Shown here: piece after piece, positions 1-7,145 of the stretch | How positions within the stretch are numbered: position 1 is the stretch's first letter | How the letters are laid out: each line of letters starts with the position of its first letter | Notes under the pieces: generated by a model | What the model was told of the DNA's origin: nothing | The model's database searches: none | What the model saw: only the letters and a program-made list of their open reading frames with translations | DNA from: Flavobacteriia bacterium | GTDB lineage: Bacteria > Bacteroidota > Bacteroidia > Flavobacteriales > Schleiferiaceae | Length of the DNA: 16,752 bases | Assembly (NCBI GenBank): GCA_949516455.1 | Contig: CATILC010000003.1 | Location: forward strand, 1 to 16,752 | Direction of reading: 5' to 3' | Translations under genes and position numbers: made by a program

Positions 1-251
1 ACAAAGGCCGCGATCTCTCCCGCAAGGTCTTTGAAAACGGGTGCCTGTGCGACCATCTCATCAGTGATCCCATGAATGGCCGACACTTCCTTCGGGATGG
101 GACGCTGTGGGTTCATCAGCCAGCGTTTTTTCAACTGACTTCCGTCGGGCATCCTCTTGAGCATGGCGAGTTCGACGATGCGGTCGTTCACCACATCGGT
201 GCCTGTGCTCTCAATATCAAAGAAGCACAAGGGTCTTTTGAGTTCGATCAT
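1..251 (-). CDS. DnaQ-like 3'-5' exonuclease, N-terminal part (cut by window edge)
   Basis: The reverse strand reads from an ATG at 251 through 83 codons to the window edge without a stop. The N-terminus contains FFDIESTGTD, the Exo I motif of DEDD-family exonucleases, with the metal-binding acidic pair at D12 and E14. It is followed by an RIVELA strand and the PKEVSAIHGIT segment typical of DnaQ / DNA polymerase III epsilon-like proteins. These enzymes remove nucleotides from DNA 3' ends using two metal ions. Only Exo I is inside the window, so the other catalytic aspartates and the final histidine or tyrosine cannot be checked. The gene starts 30 bp after the E2 stop and is probably co-transcribed with it. 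No Shine-Dalgarno is visible; the leader is A-rich. It could be a stand-alone repair or RNA-processing exonuclease rather than the replicative epsilon subunit. Confidence 0.88.
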   Translation of the reverse strand, partial: MIELKRPLCFFDIESTGTDVVNDRIVELAMLKRMPDGSQLKKRWLMNPQRPIPKEVSAIHGITDEMVAQAPVFKDLAGEIAAF

Positions 252-281
252 TTTGTATTCAAAATCGTGTCTGGCACAGGA

Positions 282-1634
282 TCAAATATCCCGATCGCTG
301 TCAAAGGCCTCCAACAGGTCCGCGACACGCCGGACAAACTGACCGCCCAGGGCGCCATCCACCACCCTGTGGTCGTAGCTGTGCGAAAGGAACATCTTGT
401 GCCGAATACCGATCATGTCGCCCTCTGGCGTTTCAATGACTGCAGCTTTCTTGACGATCGCCCCTGCAGCCATGATGGCCACCTGTGGCTGATTGATGAT
501 GGGCGTGCCCAGCAAGTTTCCGAAAGTGCCCACATTGGTCAAAGTGTAGGTACCGCCTTGAATCTCTTCTGGCTTCAATTCATTTTTCCGCGCTCTTGCC
601 GCCAGATCATTCACTCTCTTGGTCAGACCAATGAGATTCAATTGGTCGGCATCGTGAATAACGGGTACGATGAGGTTTCCAGAGGGAAGTGCGGCTGCCA
701 TACCAATGTTGATCCGGCGCTTCTTGATGATGGAATCACCGTTGACGGAGACGTTGATCAGAGGGAACTCTTTGATCGCCTGGACCAGTGCTTCGATGAA
801 GATCGGTGTGAAGGTGATCTTTTCTCCTTCTCTTTTCTGGAAATCGGCTTTCACCCGGTTGCGCCATTCCACGATTTTGGTCACATCCACCTCGACAAAG
901 GAGGTGACGTGTGGGGCCACTTGCTTGCTCATCACCATATGGTCGGCGATCAGCTTGCGCATTCGATCCATCTCAATGATCTCATCTCCAGCGCCAGCAC
1001 TGACTTCCATGGGCTTGACAGGCGATGGTTTTGGGACGGGCTGTTTGGCAGTGGTGGGTGCAGCTGCTGCTGCGACATTGGTGCTCCTGTTGTCCAAGTA
1101 TTGGAGTATATCCGCTTTGGTCACCCGACCCTCTCTTCCGCTTCCTGCCAGTGCATCCAGCTCACTTAATGAGATGCCCTCGGTCTGTGCTATGCTGCGT
1201 ACCAGAGGGGAGTAGAAGCGGCCGTTCGATTCTCTGGGAATGCCATCAGTCGCAGTTCCGTTGACGGCTTGTACGGCTGTCTCCACAGACTCCTGGATGA
1301 TCAGAGAATCCTGGCTTTGCGCTGTCTCTGCCTGCGGTTTCTCCTCGGATTTCGGCGGCTCAGGCGCAGCCCCATTTGGGGCAGCAGTTCCTTGTTCGGT
1401 TTCGATCAGGGCAATGACCTGGCCGACTTCAACCACATCATTCTCTCCGAACATTTTCTTGATGAGCACCCCGTCTGCAGGTGCGGGAACTTCCGAGTCC
1501 ACTTTGTCTGTGGCGATCTCCAGGACCGACTCTTCGGCCTCCATTTTTTGTCCTTCTTCAACGAGCCACTTGATGATGGTGGCTTCTGCCACACTTTCAC
1601 CCATTTTGGGCATTACAAGCTCAATCTGCGCCAT
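282..1634 (-). CDS. 2-oxo acid dehydrogenase complex E2 (dihydrolipoamide acyltransferase)
   Basis: This is the 450-residue core acyltransferase of a 2-oxo acid dehydrogenase complex, which moves an acyl group from lipoamide to CoA in the cytoplasm. The domain order is canonical. A lipoyl domain (about 1-80) has the lipoyl lysine K44 in ATDKVDSEVP. An Ala/Pro/Glu-rich linker follows, then a peripheral subunit-binding domain (about 141-181, FYSPLVR...EGRVTKADIL), a second Ala/Pro linker, and the catalytic domain (about 220-450). The active-site motif DHRVVDG gives H422 and D426. The single lipoyl domain and the TDKVDSE motif look more like the branched-chain or generic type than classical SucB, but sequence alone does not settle whether pyruvate, 2-oxoglutarate or branched-chain oxo acids are used. 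No E1 or E3 gene is adjacent. The ATG start is supported by the standard E2 beginning and a partial Shine-Dalgarno (AGGA, 6 nt upstream). It lies 45 bp downstream of the GT2 gene, with a promoter box between them. Confidence 0.95.
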   Translation of the reverse strand: MAQIELVMPKMGESVAEATIIKWLVEEGQKMEAEESVLEIATDKVDSEVPAPADGVLIKKMFGENDVVEVGQVIALIETEQGTAAPNGAAPEPPKSEEKPQAETAQSQDSLIIQESVETAVQAVNGTATDGIPRESNGRFYSPLVRSIAQTEGISLSELDALAGSGREGRVTKADILQYLDNRSTNVAAAAAPTTAKQPVPKPSPVKPMEVSAGAGDEIIEMDRMRKLIADHMVMSKQVAPHVTSFVEVDVTKIVEWRNRVKADFQKREGEKITFTPIFIEALVQAIKEFPLINVSVNGDSIIKKRRINIGMAAALPSGNLIVPVIHDADQLNLIGLTKRVNDLAARARKNELKPEEIQGGTYTLTNVGTFGNLLGTPIINQPQVAIMAAGAIVKKAAVIETPEGDMIGIRHKMFLSHSYDHRVVDGALGGQFVRRVADLLEAFDSDRDI

Positions 1635-1659
1635 GGTCGTTCCTGTTTTGGGGGTGGTG

Positions 1660-1667
1660 CAAAGTTA
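1660..1667 (-). promoter_or_regulatory. Candidate Bacteroidetes -7 box for the E2 gene
   Basis: The minus strand reads TAACTTTG, a full match to the Bacteroidetes -7 consensus TAnnTTTG. It lies 25 bp upstream of the E2 start codon, in the 45-bp gap after the GT2 gene, which would give a leader of about 20 nt. A TTTG lies further upstream at 1684-1681, but the 13-nt spacing is shorter than the usual 19-21 nt, so the -33 element is weak. This suggests E2 and the exonuclease can be transcribed separately from the recR-glycosyltransferase unit. Confidence 0.5.
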
Positions 1668-1679
1668 GGCATTGAATGG

Positions 1680-3608
1680 TCAAACTTTGGAATGGAATAG
1701 GCTTCGCCAAAGGATGTTTAGATCATTTCGCCAACGGTAATCCCGTGCATACAGCAGATCGATCTGCCGGGTAAGCTCGGCTTCGGGCGGCTGTTCGCTC
1801 AGCAGATCCGTACAGTGGATGACGGCCTCTCTTTTGGAGCCCCCGCTGGGCGTGGGCTCGCTTTTGAAGCCCACCCACGTTTTCTCACCGATCCAAACCT
1901 TGGCGATGTTCTTTAGAATGTGTCTGCCCAAATGCGAAAAACACAATACCGGAGCCAACAGAATGGCGAGCCAACCGATCAGGTGATCCGTGGCCCGCTT
2001 GTTTCTCTGGTTGAGCGGAGTGCTCAATACATGTCCTTCGAGACCCGATCCGTCGCCTGCTTGAAAAACGCGCTGGCTGCCGACGATGAAATTGGCCTTT
2101 GGTGGCAGAATACGCAACTCCACTCCGCTTCCTTGGAGCTGAAGCATGCGATCGATGATGTCCCCAGTTGCCATGCTTTCTGCGTCAAAGATGATTTCAT
2201 CGAGCCGCAGGGTGGCGATCAGTTCACTCATTCGCGCCGCCTCCAATGGTCCGGAGGGCCAGGACGAACTGCCGGCCAGTTGCGCATTTGGCCGAATCCT
2301 TTTCAATGCATCTTCGGATCTTTTTATTCCTTCAGCATCACCGATCAGCCAGATCCTGCTCGAATCTCCTCCGGTTCGGATGTATCCGCCAATGCCCGCA
2401 TGTAATATCCAGCGGACAAGGCTGGTGAACAGCAGCGCCCAGGCCGAACCGAGAAGCAGAAGGGCTCTTGAAAATCGCCAGTTTTCATCGAGAAGACCGT
2501 AGGAGGCGATCAGAATCAGACTTCCCGCTGCAATGCCTTTTTGAAGTAGACTCAGTCTGACTGGCCGATCGTAAGCCCCGGAAAGACCCGCAGAAAGCAG
2601 CCAAACGGCGATATATGCCGGTGCCACCCATTGCATGAATTCATCCGGATAGCTTCCTCCGCTGATGAATCGGTGATTCTGTTCCCAGTAGGTCTTCAAA
2701 AGATGCATGCCTCCGTAAAGGCCGATTGCGTCGATCATGAATAAATGCCCTTTTTGCAGGATCCTTCGGAAAAAAGAGAGGCTTGCCCGCAGGCCAATGG
2801 CCAGCTGGATGAGCAGGATAAAAGATCGGCTTCCGCCGGAGCGAAAGTGCTTTCGAGCAAATATGGCCATGGCTTGGTAGAAGACATAGACATAATTCAT
2901 GCTTCCTTTTTTCGTACTCTCTCCTTTGTAATGGATGATCCGCGTACTGGGCAGGTAGCGGTTTGTGTACCCGGCCTGGGTGATCCGGTAGCTGAGGTCG
3001 ATGTCCTCGCCGTACATGAAAAAGGATTCATCCAAAAGCCCCACTTCGTCCAACACGCTTTTTCTCATCCACATGAAGGCACCAGCGAGGATCTCCACCT
3101 CGCCGGTCTCTTTGTGGTCCAGTGCTCCGGCGTAGTATCTATTGATGCGGCCCGATCGGGGAAACAGGCGGTAGAGTCCGCTGATCTTGTAAAAAGCAGC
3201 GATCGGTGTCGGAAGGCCGCGTTTGGATTCGGGGAGGAAGTTGCCCGTCCCGTCCATCATTTGAATGCCGAGTCCGCCGCATTCAGGATGGTCTTCCATA
3301 TGGGCGAGGCATTCCTCAAAACAGTTTTCCTCGACGACCGTATCGGGATTGAGCAGAAGAATATGTTGGCCTTGGCATTTTTTGAGGGCCAGGTTGTTTC
3401 CCTTGCTGAAGCCGAGGTTCTCCTTGCTCTCGATCAACCTGACCTGCGGGAAAAGAGTCCGCACCATCTCTACAGAACTGTCCACACTTGCATTGTCCAC
3501 CACAAAGACTTCACTCTCAATTTTTTCGGCTGCTTTGAACACTGAGTGAAGGCATTGCTCCAAATAGGGAGCAACATTGTAGTTCACGATGACAACAGAG
3601 AGCTTCAA
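1680..3608 (-). CDS. GT2 glycosyltransferase fused to a degenerate polyprenyl-phosphate sugar-phosphotransferase-like membrane module
   Basis: Residues 1-255 form a GT-A family 2 glycosyltransferase of the rhamnosyltransferase-like group. It has SVVIVNYN at the start, VDNAS (37-41), the metal/nucleotide-sugar motif NPD (87-89) and GEDIDLSYR (200-208) with the catalytic-base region. Most such enzymes end near residue 300; this one has 642. The remainder resembles the architecture of WcaJ-type polyprenyl-phosphate sugar-phosphotransferases: membrane segments (about 330-345, 357-372, 380-402), a Rossmann-like stretch beginning RIWLIGDAEG (418-427), a DEIIFD strand, and a KRATD plus hydrophobic helix (537-557). 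A final YARDYRWRNDLNILWRSLF resembles the closing helix of those enzymes. The catalytic core motifs between those last elements are not visible. The start is TTG, overlapping the preceding stop as TTGA; no other start fits the family N-terminus. It probably adds a sugar to a surface glycan at the inner membrane. The GT2 call is firm; the C-terminal relationship is inferred by eye. Confidence 0.88.
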   Translation of the reverse strand: MKLSVVIVNYNVAPYLEQCLHSVFKAAEKIESEVFVVDNASVDSSVEMVRTLFPQVRLIESKENLGFSKGNNLALKKCQGQHILLLNPDTVVEENCFEECLAHMEDHPECGGLGIQMMDGTGNFLPESKRGLPTPIAAFYKISGLYRLFPRSGRINRYYAGALDHKETGEVEILAGAFMWMRKSVLDEVGLLDESFFMYGEDIDLSYRITQAGYTNRYLPSTRIIHYKGESTKKGSMNYVYVFYQAMAIFARKHFRSGGSRSFILLIQLAIGLRASLSFFRRILQKGHLFMIDAIGLYGGMHLLKTYWEQNHRFISGGSYPDEFMQWVAPAYIAVWLLSAGLSGAYDRPVRLSLLQKGIAAGSLILIASYGLLDENWRFSRALLLLGSAWALLFTSLVRWILHAGIGGYIRTGGDSSRIWLIGDAEGIKRSEDALKRIRPNAQLAGSSSWPSGPLEAARMSELIATLRLDEIIFDAESMATGDIIDRMLQLQGSGVELRILPPKANFIVGSQRVFQAGDGSGLEGHVLSTPLNQRNKRATDHLIGWLAILLAPVLCFSHLGRHILKNIAKVWIGEKTWVGFKSEPTPSGGSKREAVIHCTDLLSEQPPEAELTRQIDLLYARDYRWRNDLNILWRSLFHSKV

Positions 3609-4975
3609 GGGCAGGAGAGATCGATCATTTCAACGTCAGAAGCCTCATAAGCGTATTTGCGCGCATTGATTGCGGCTTGTTCGGGAAGGGCAAATATGCG
3701 AAGACCATTGTTGAGCAGGTTTTTCAGATCATCGGGCGGCAGGTAGTATCGGTAGGGAGAATCGGCACTGCTGCCAGGCTCCTCCTGCAAACGCAGCATG
3801 GCATACCACCAACCAGCCAGTACAACCCCCGGATCGTTTTTTAGACATACGCATTCATGAATGTGTGCCACGTAGTCCAATTTGTTCTGGCGTTTGCTGA
3901 ATTCGGCCGCTAAGGGACCCATCAATAGGTCGAAACTGATCTCCTGTCCCGCGATCATTCGGCTCGTACTCAGGACACTTTTGTCCGACCCTCTGTGTGG
4001 GTGGGTAAAATTCACTCCTGCCAGGAAGGACGAGATCAAAAGTCCCAGGGAGAGGTTTTTGATTTGCTCGGCGCGCAGGTTTTGTGCGCACATCAACAGA
4101 AGAAACGGCACGGCCGGTATGAGAAAGGCGGATTTTTCCGGAAGGCGAATAAAGATTGCAATATGAAACAGTGCCATCAATGACCAAACAAGTGGTGCTG
4201 ACCTCACAGCTTTGGGCAGTACAGGGAGTCCGTACCAGATGAGCGAAATGAGTCCGATGGATCCAAACGCACCGATGCTCCCTTTGTAGAGCACTTTGGC
4301 CAGAGGAGGGTAGGGAAGGGGATAGGTGCTGAAAAAGTCGATGCCCAGGCTCAGAAAAGCCGGGAGGTATAGCAGTGCGGCGATCAGGAGTGCAGGGGCC
4401 AGGATCAAGGCAGCCGATCGCATGGATCTATTGCGCAGTAAAAGAGAGATCAGGAAGGTCAGCAGAAAAAGGGCAGAGGTGAGGCGAAAGCCCATGGCCA
4501 AGCCAAGTGCTGCGCCGCTCTTTGTCCATTTTTCCTGGTGGAACATGCGATAGGCCCAGAGCCCGAGGGCGAGCTGAAAGGCATAGTCCATGACGGATGC
4601 TCCGCTGAGGAAAACAACGGGAACAAAACCAAAGGCGAGCGATAGGAGAAAAGGACATTGAATCTGAAAGAGGCGGGCCAGTCGGTAAAATTCAACAACC
4701 GCCCAGGAGGCGGCCAAAGAGAACAAGAAATTCCAGTAAACGGCAACGGGACCGACAGTCTTCCACAAGCCATAGCTGATGGCCTCCATGAGCGGATGTC
4801 CGGGCAATCGACTGATCACGTAGCGACCCGATTCGACCATCTCTCGTCCGTTCAGCACATGGCCCCAGGCATCTTCTTCCACACCAAATCCCAAAGAAAA
4901 TAATGGCCAACGGGCGATAAAGGGGACCAAAAACAAGGCGATCTCAGTCTTTTTCATCCGCAAAAGGCGCTTCAT
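3605..4975 (-). CDS. Polytopic membrane protein, GT-C-like glycosyltransferase candidate
   Basis: The 456-residue protein has about eight to ten hydrophobic segments between residues 10 and 322, then a soluble tail of about 130 residues. The first long loop carries EEDAWGH (33-39) followed by RLPGHPLMEA (56-65). This resembles the acidic first loop and the PPGYPLL-like element of ArnT/PMT-type GT-C glycosyltransferases. Later, RLPEKSAFLIPAVPFLLL (277-294) resembles the E-x-RYLLPALPF element of that fold. Such enzymes transfer sugars from polyprenyl-phosphate donors on the outer face of the inner membrane. No clear family name is recognised, and the specific substrate is unknown. The ATG overlaps the recR stop (ATGA) and its own stop overlaps the GT2 start (TTGA), so it is probably translated in a coupled unit. 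A second ATG at residue 7 is an alternative start. The hydrophobic topology is certain; the glycosyltransferase role is likely but inferred from motif resemblance and the neighbouring GT2. Confidence 0.7.
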   Translation of the reverse strand: MKRLLRMKKTEIALFLVPFIARWPLFSLGFGVEEDAWGHVLNGREMVESGRYVISRLPGHPLMEAISYGLWKTVGPVAVYWNFLFSLAASWAVVEFYRLARLFQIQCPFLLSLAFGFVPVVFLSGASVMDYAFQLALGLWAYRMFHQEKWTKSGAALGLAMGFRLTSALFLLTFLISLLLRNRSMRSAALILAPALLIAALLYLPAFLSLGIDFFSTYPLPYPPLAKVLYKGSIGAFGSIGLISLIWYGLPVLPKAVRSAPLVWSLMALFHIAIFIRLPEKSAFLIPAVPFLLLMCAQNLRAEQIKNLSLGLLISSFLAGVNFTHPHRGSDKSVLSTSRMIAGQEISFDLLMGPLAAEFSKRQNKLDYVAHIHECVCLKNDPGVVLAGWWYAMLRLQEEPGSSADSPYRYYLPPDDLKNLLNNGLRIFALPEQAAINARKYAYEASDVEMIDLSCP

Positions 4976-5589
4976 CTCTTCAGGGAGTCCTCGAAGGGGA
5001 TTCGGTGTTTGATAGAGCGCGCAAGGGTCACTTCATCTGCATATTCCAACTGATCCCCGACGCCAATTCCACGCGATATAGCGGTCATTCGGACCTTCAT
5101 TCCCTGTAATTTTCTGAAGATGAAAAAAGCAGTCGAATCACCTTCAACAGTTGCGCCCAAGGCGAAGAGCAGCTCGTGGCCCTCGCTGTCTTTCAGTCGT
5201 TCCACAAGGTCGTCGATGGTCAGCTGCGACGGTCCGATCCCGTCCAACGGACTGATCAGGCCACCCAGAACGTGATAGCGGCCTTTGAATTGACCGGTCG
5301 ATTCGATCGCGATCACGTCGCGGATGTCCTCCACCACGCAGATCAGGCGGTCGTCTCTTCCCGGGTTGGCGCAGATCGAGCAGATCTCAGTATCCGAAAT
5401 ATTGGAACAGATCCGACAATGCATCAGCTTGTCTGCCATTTCCACCAGTGCTTCCGAAAGGCGCAGGCTGGATTCAGGACCCCGACGGATCAGGTGAAGG
5501 GCGAGCCGAAGGGCGGTTTTGCGTCCAATGCCGGGCAGCATGGATATCTCATCGACCGTCTTTTCGAGGATCTTGGATGCGTATTCCAC
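4972..5589 (-). CDS. recR: Recombination mediator RecR
   Basis: The 205-residue protein is full length for RecR, which works with RecO (and RecF) to load RecA onto gapped DNA. Visible parts, in order: the helix-hairpin-helix LPGIGRKTALRLALHL (18-33); the four-cysteine zinc site C58, C61, C70, C73; and a TOPRIM domain starting RLICVVED (81-88) with E87 and D88. Then come the conserved YHVLGGLISPLDGIGP and the C-terminal SRGIGVGDQLEYAD, equivalent to the usual RG.P.G..LEY-D element. The start is GTG at 5589; the following MEYASKILEKTVDE matches the normal RecR N-terminus and no ATG is available at that point. It is the first gene of a coupled unit with the two glycosyltransferase-type genes and is divergent from the symporter at 5618. 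No convincing promoter is seen for it; TACCTTCG at 5602-5595 is a one-mismatch -7 box but lies only 5 nt from the start codon. Confidence 0.97.
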   Translation of the reverse strand: MEYASKILEKTVDEISMLPGIGRKTALRLALHLIRRGPESSLRLSEALVEMADKLMHCRICSNISDTEICSICANPGRDDRLICVVEDIRDVIAIESTGQFKGRYHVLGGLISPLDGIGPSQLTIDDLVERLKDSEGHELLFALGATVEGDSTAFFIFRKLQGMKVRMTAISRGIGVGDQLEYADEVTLARSIKHRIPFEDSLKR

Positions 5590-5603
5590 GTAGACGAAGG
5601 TAC

Positions 5604-5610
5604 GGGGAGG
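5604..5610 (+). promoter_or_regulatory. Shine-Dalgarno supporting the GTG start of the symporter
   Basis: GGGGAGG lies 7 nt before the GTG at 5618. This is unusual here, because most other starts in the window lack such a motif, as is common in Bacteroidetes. It favours GTG 5618 over the internal ATG at 5657. Confidence 0.5.
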
Positions 5611-5617
5611 AACGACT

Positions 5618-7120
5618 GTGCGAATATTCGGAGATTTGGACTTTCAACAGATTGCTATGCATCCGATCGGAGTGGCTGCCTTATTGGGCCTTTATTTCCT
5701 GGTCTTGATCTTCATCAGCCGCTGGACAGCATCCAAAAGTGGCAATGCGGATTTTTACATTGGCGGCAGGAATTCTCCCTGGTATTTGGTCGCCTATGGG
5801 ATGATCGGTGCCTCCCTAAGTGGTGTCACCTTTTTATCGGTCCCAGGCTGGGTGGGCAGCAGCTCTTTCAGCTATATGCAGATGGTCTTCGGCTATTTTC
5901 TGGGCTATCTGTTCATCGCTCAAGTGCTCCTCCCAGTGTACTACCGGATGGAGCTCACTTCCATTTATGGTTATCTCGAACACCGGTTCGGTGCCTCAGC
6001 CAGACTGACCGGTTCGGTCTTTTTCCTGATCAGCCGGGTGATCGGTGCGAGTTTTCGCCTGTATCTGGTGGCCATGGTGCTGCAGATCGCGTTGTTCGAT
6101 GCGCTCGGTGTTGAATTTTGGCAAACAGTCGGGGTCACCATTCTGCTCATTTGGGTGTACACCTTTCAGGGAGGCATCAAGACCATTGTGTGGACCGACA
6201 GTCTGCAAACCACATTCATGCTCCTTGCCGCCGTTCTTTCTTTGATCTGGCTCGGCCGCCAACTGATCCCTGAAGAGGCTTCGGTCCTGGCTTATGTGCG
6301 GGAACATCCCATGAGCCAGATGTGGTTCTTCGAGGCGGCATCCGACAAGCGCTTCTTCTTTCGGCAATTCCTTTCAGGAGCTTTGATCACCATCGTCATG
6401 ACTGGCTTGGATCAGGACATGATGCAGAAAAATCTGAGCTGCAGAAGTCTGCCCGAAGCTCAAAAGAACATGTTCTGGTTCTCCTTGGTGTTGATGGTTG
6501 TGAATCTCTTGTTCCTCATTCTGGGTCTTTTTCTGCACGATTACGCCCAGCTGATGGGCATTGAAGCCAAGGGAGATGAACTCTTTCCCGTGCTGATCCT
6601 GGAGCATTCAGGCTCTACGCTGCTCATCGCTGTTTTCCTTGTTGGCTTGATCGCAGCCGCCTATTCCAGTGCAGATTCTGCACTTACTGCGCTCACCACC
6701 AGCTTTTGCGTAGATCTGTTGGGACGAAACAAAAGTGTTGCGCCACGCACTCGGATGGCTGTGCATGTGGGTTTTTCGTTGCTGCTCATGGCGGTGGTCA
6801 TTCTCTTTCGCTACGCATTTCAGGACCCGCACGTGATCAACGGCTTGTTTCGGGCAGCGGGTTTCACCTACGGACCGCTGCTGGGTTTATTCGCCTTTGG
6901 CCTGCTGTTCAAGGCATCTCCCGTCTCGGCTTATGCCATTCCCCTGATCAGCTTGATCGCTCCGATCTCGACATGGCTCATCGATGCCGCCCTGAAGAAC
7001 CATTGGGGCCTGGAGCTGGGTTATGAGGTCTTGGCTCTGAACGGTCTATTGACCATGCTCTCGCTGCTTTTGCTGGTAGGCGTACAAAAGAAAAAGGCGC
7101 CGGAAGCCCCGACGCCTTGA
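5618..7120 (+). CDS. Sodium:solute symporter (SSS / SLC5 family)
   Basis: This 500-residue inner-membrane carrier couples inward Na+ flow to uptake of a small solute. It has roughly 13 hydrophobic segments. The family signature FYIGGRNSPWYLVAYGMIGASLSGVTF spans about residues 46-72. The conserved helix rich in small and hydroxyl residues, YSSADSALTALTTS (349-362), carries the expected Na2-site type residues. The YTFQGGIKTIVWTDSLQT region, conserved in SSS carriers, is also present. The substrate cannot be read from sequence; sugars, sialic acids, amino acids or others are possible. Start choice: GTG 5618 has a good Shine-Dalgarno; ATG 5657 would begin MHPIGVAALL directly before the first helix, which also fits the family, and a one-mismatch -7 box (GAGATTTG, 5631-5638) would then lie upstream. 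The gene is divergent from recR and convergent with the protease, whose terminator lies in its last codons. Confidence 0.93.
   Translation: MRIFGDLDFQQIAMHPIGVAALLGLYFLVLIFISRWTASKSGNADFYIGGRNSPWYLVAYGMIGASLSGVTFLSVPGWVGSSSFSYMQMVFGYFLGYLFIAQVLLPVYYRMELTSIYGYLEHRFGASARLTGSVFFLISRVIGASFRLYLVAMVLQIALFDALGVEFWQTVGVTILLIWVYTFQGGIKTIVWTDSLQTTFMLLAAVLSLIWLGRQLIPEEASVLAYVREHPMSQMWFFEAASDKRFFFRQFLSGALITIVMTGLDQDMMQKNLSCRSLPEAQKNMFWFSLVLMVVNLLFLILGLFLHDYAQLMGIEAKGDELFPVLILEHSGSTLLIAVFLVGLIAAAYSSADSALTALTTSFCVDLLGRNKSVAPRTRMAVHVGFSLLLMAVVILFRYAFQDPHVINGLFRAAGFTYGPLLGLFAFGLLFKASPVSAYAIPLISLIAPISTWLIDAALKNHWGLELGYEVLALNGLLTMLSLLLLVGVQKKKAPEAPTP
7086..7118 (-). terminator. Rho-independent terminator of the protease gene, inside the symporter 3' end
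   Basis: On the minus strand a 10-bp stem (arms 7118-7109 and 7103-7094, one T-G wobble) closes a 5-nt loop and is followed by TTTCTTTT. On the plus strand the hairpin has no T-run after it. It therefore serves the minus-strand protease gene, whose stop is 27 bp before the hairpin. It overlaps the last 11 codons and stop of the convergent symporter. Confidence 0.8.
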
Positions 7121-7145
7121 GAATAATGAGATCGATGCAGCCGTT

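Noticed and set aside
251..284. E2 and the exonuclease are in the same frame with a single TGA and 10 codons between, suggesting readthrough fusion
   Set aside because: In-frame arrangement has a one-in-three chance. The exonuclease has its own ATG with a normal N-terminus and no readthrough signal is visible.
72..1169. Open frame of 365 codons on the plus strand across the exonuclease and E2 genes
   Set aside because: It is antisense to two clear genes, spans their boundary, and shows no domain.
2745..3545. 266-codon plus-strand frame opposite the GT2 domain
   Set aside because: It mirrors the conserved GT2 coding strand and has no recognisable motif or start context.
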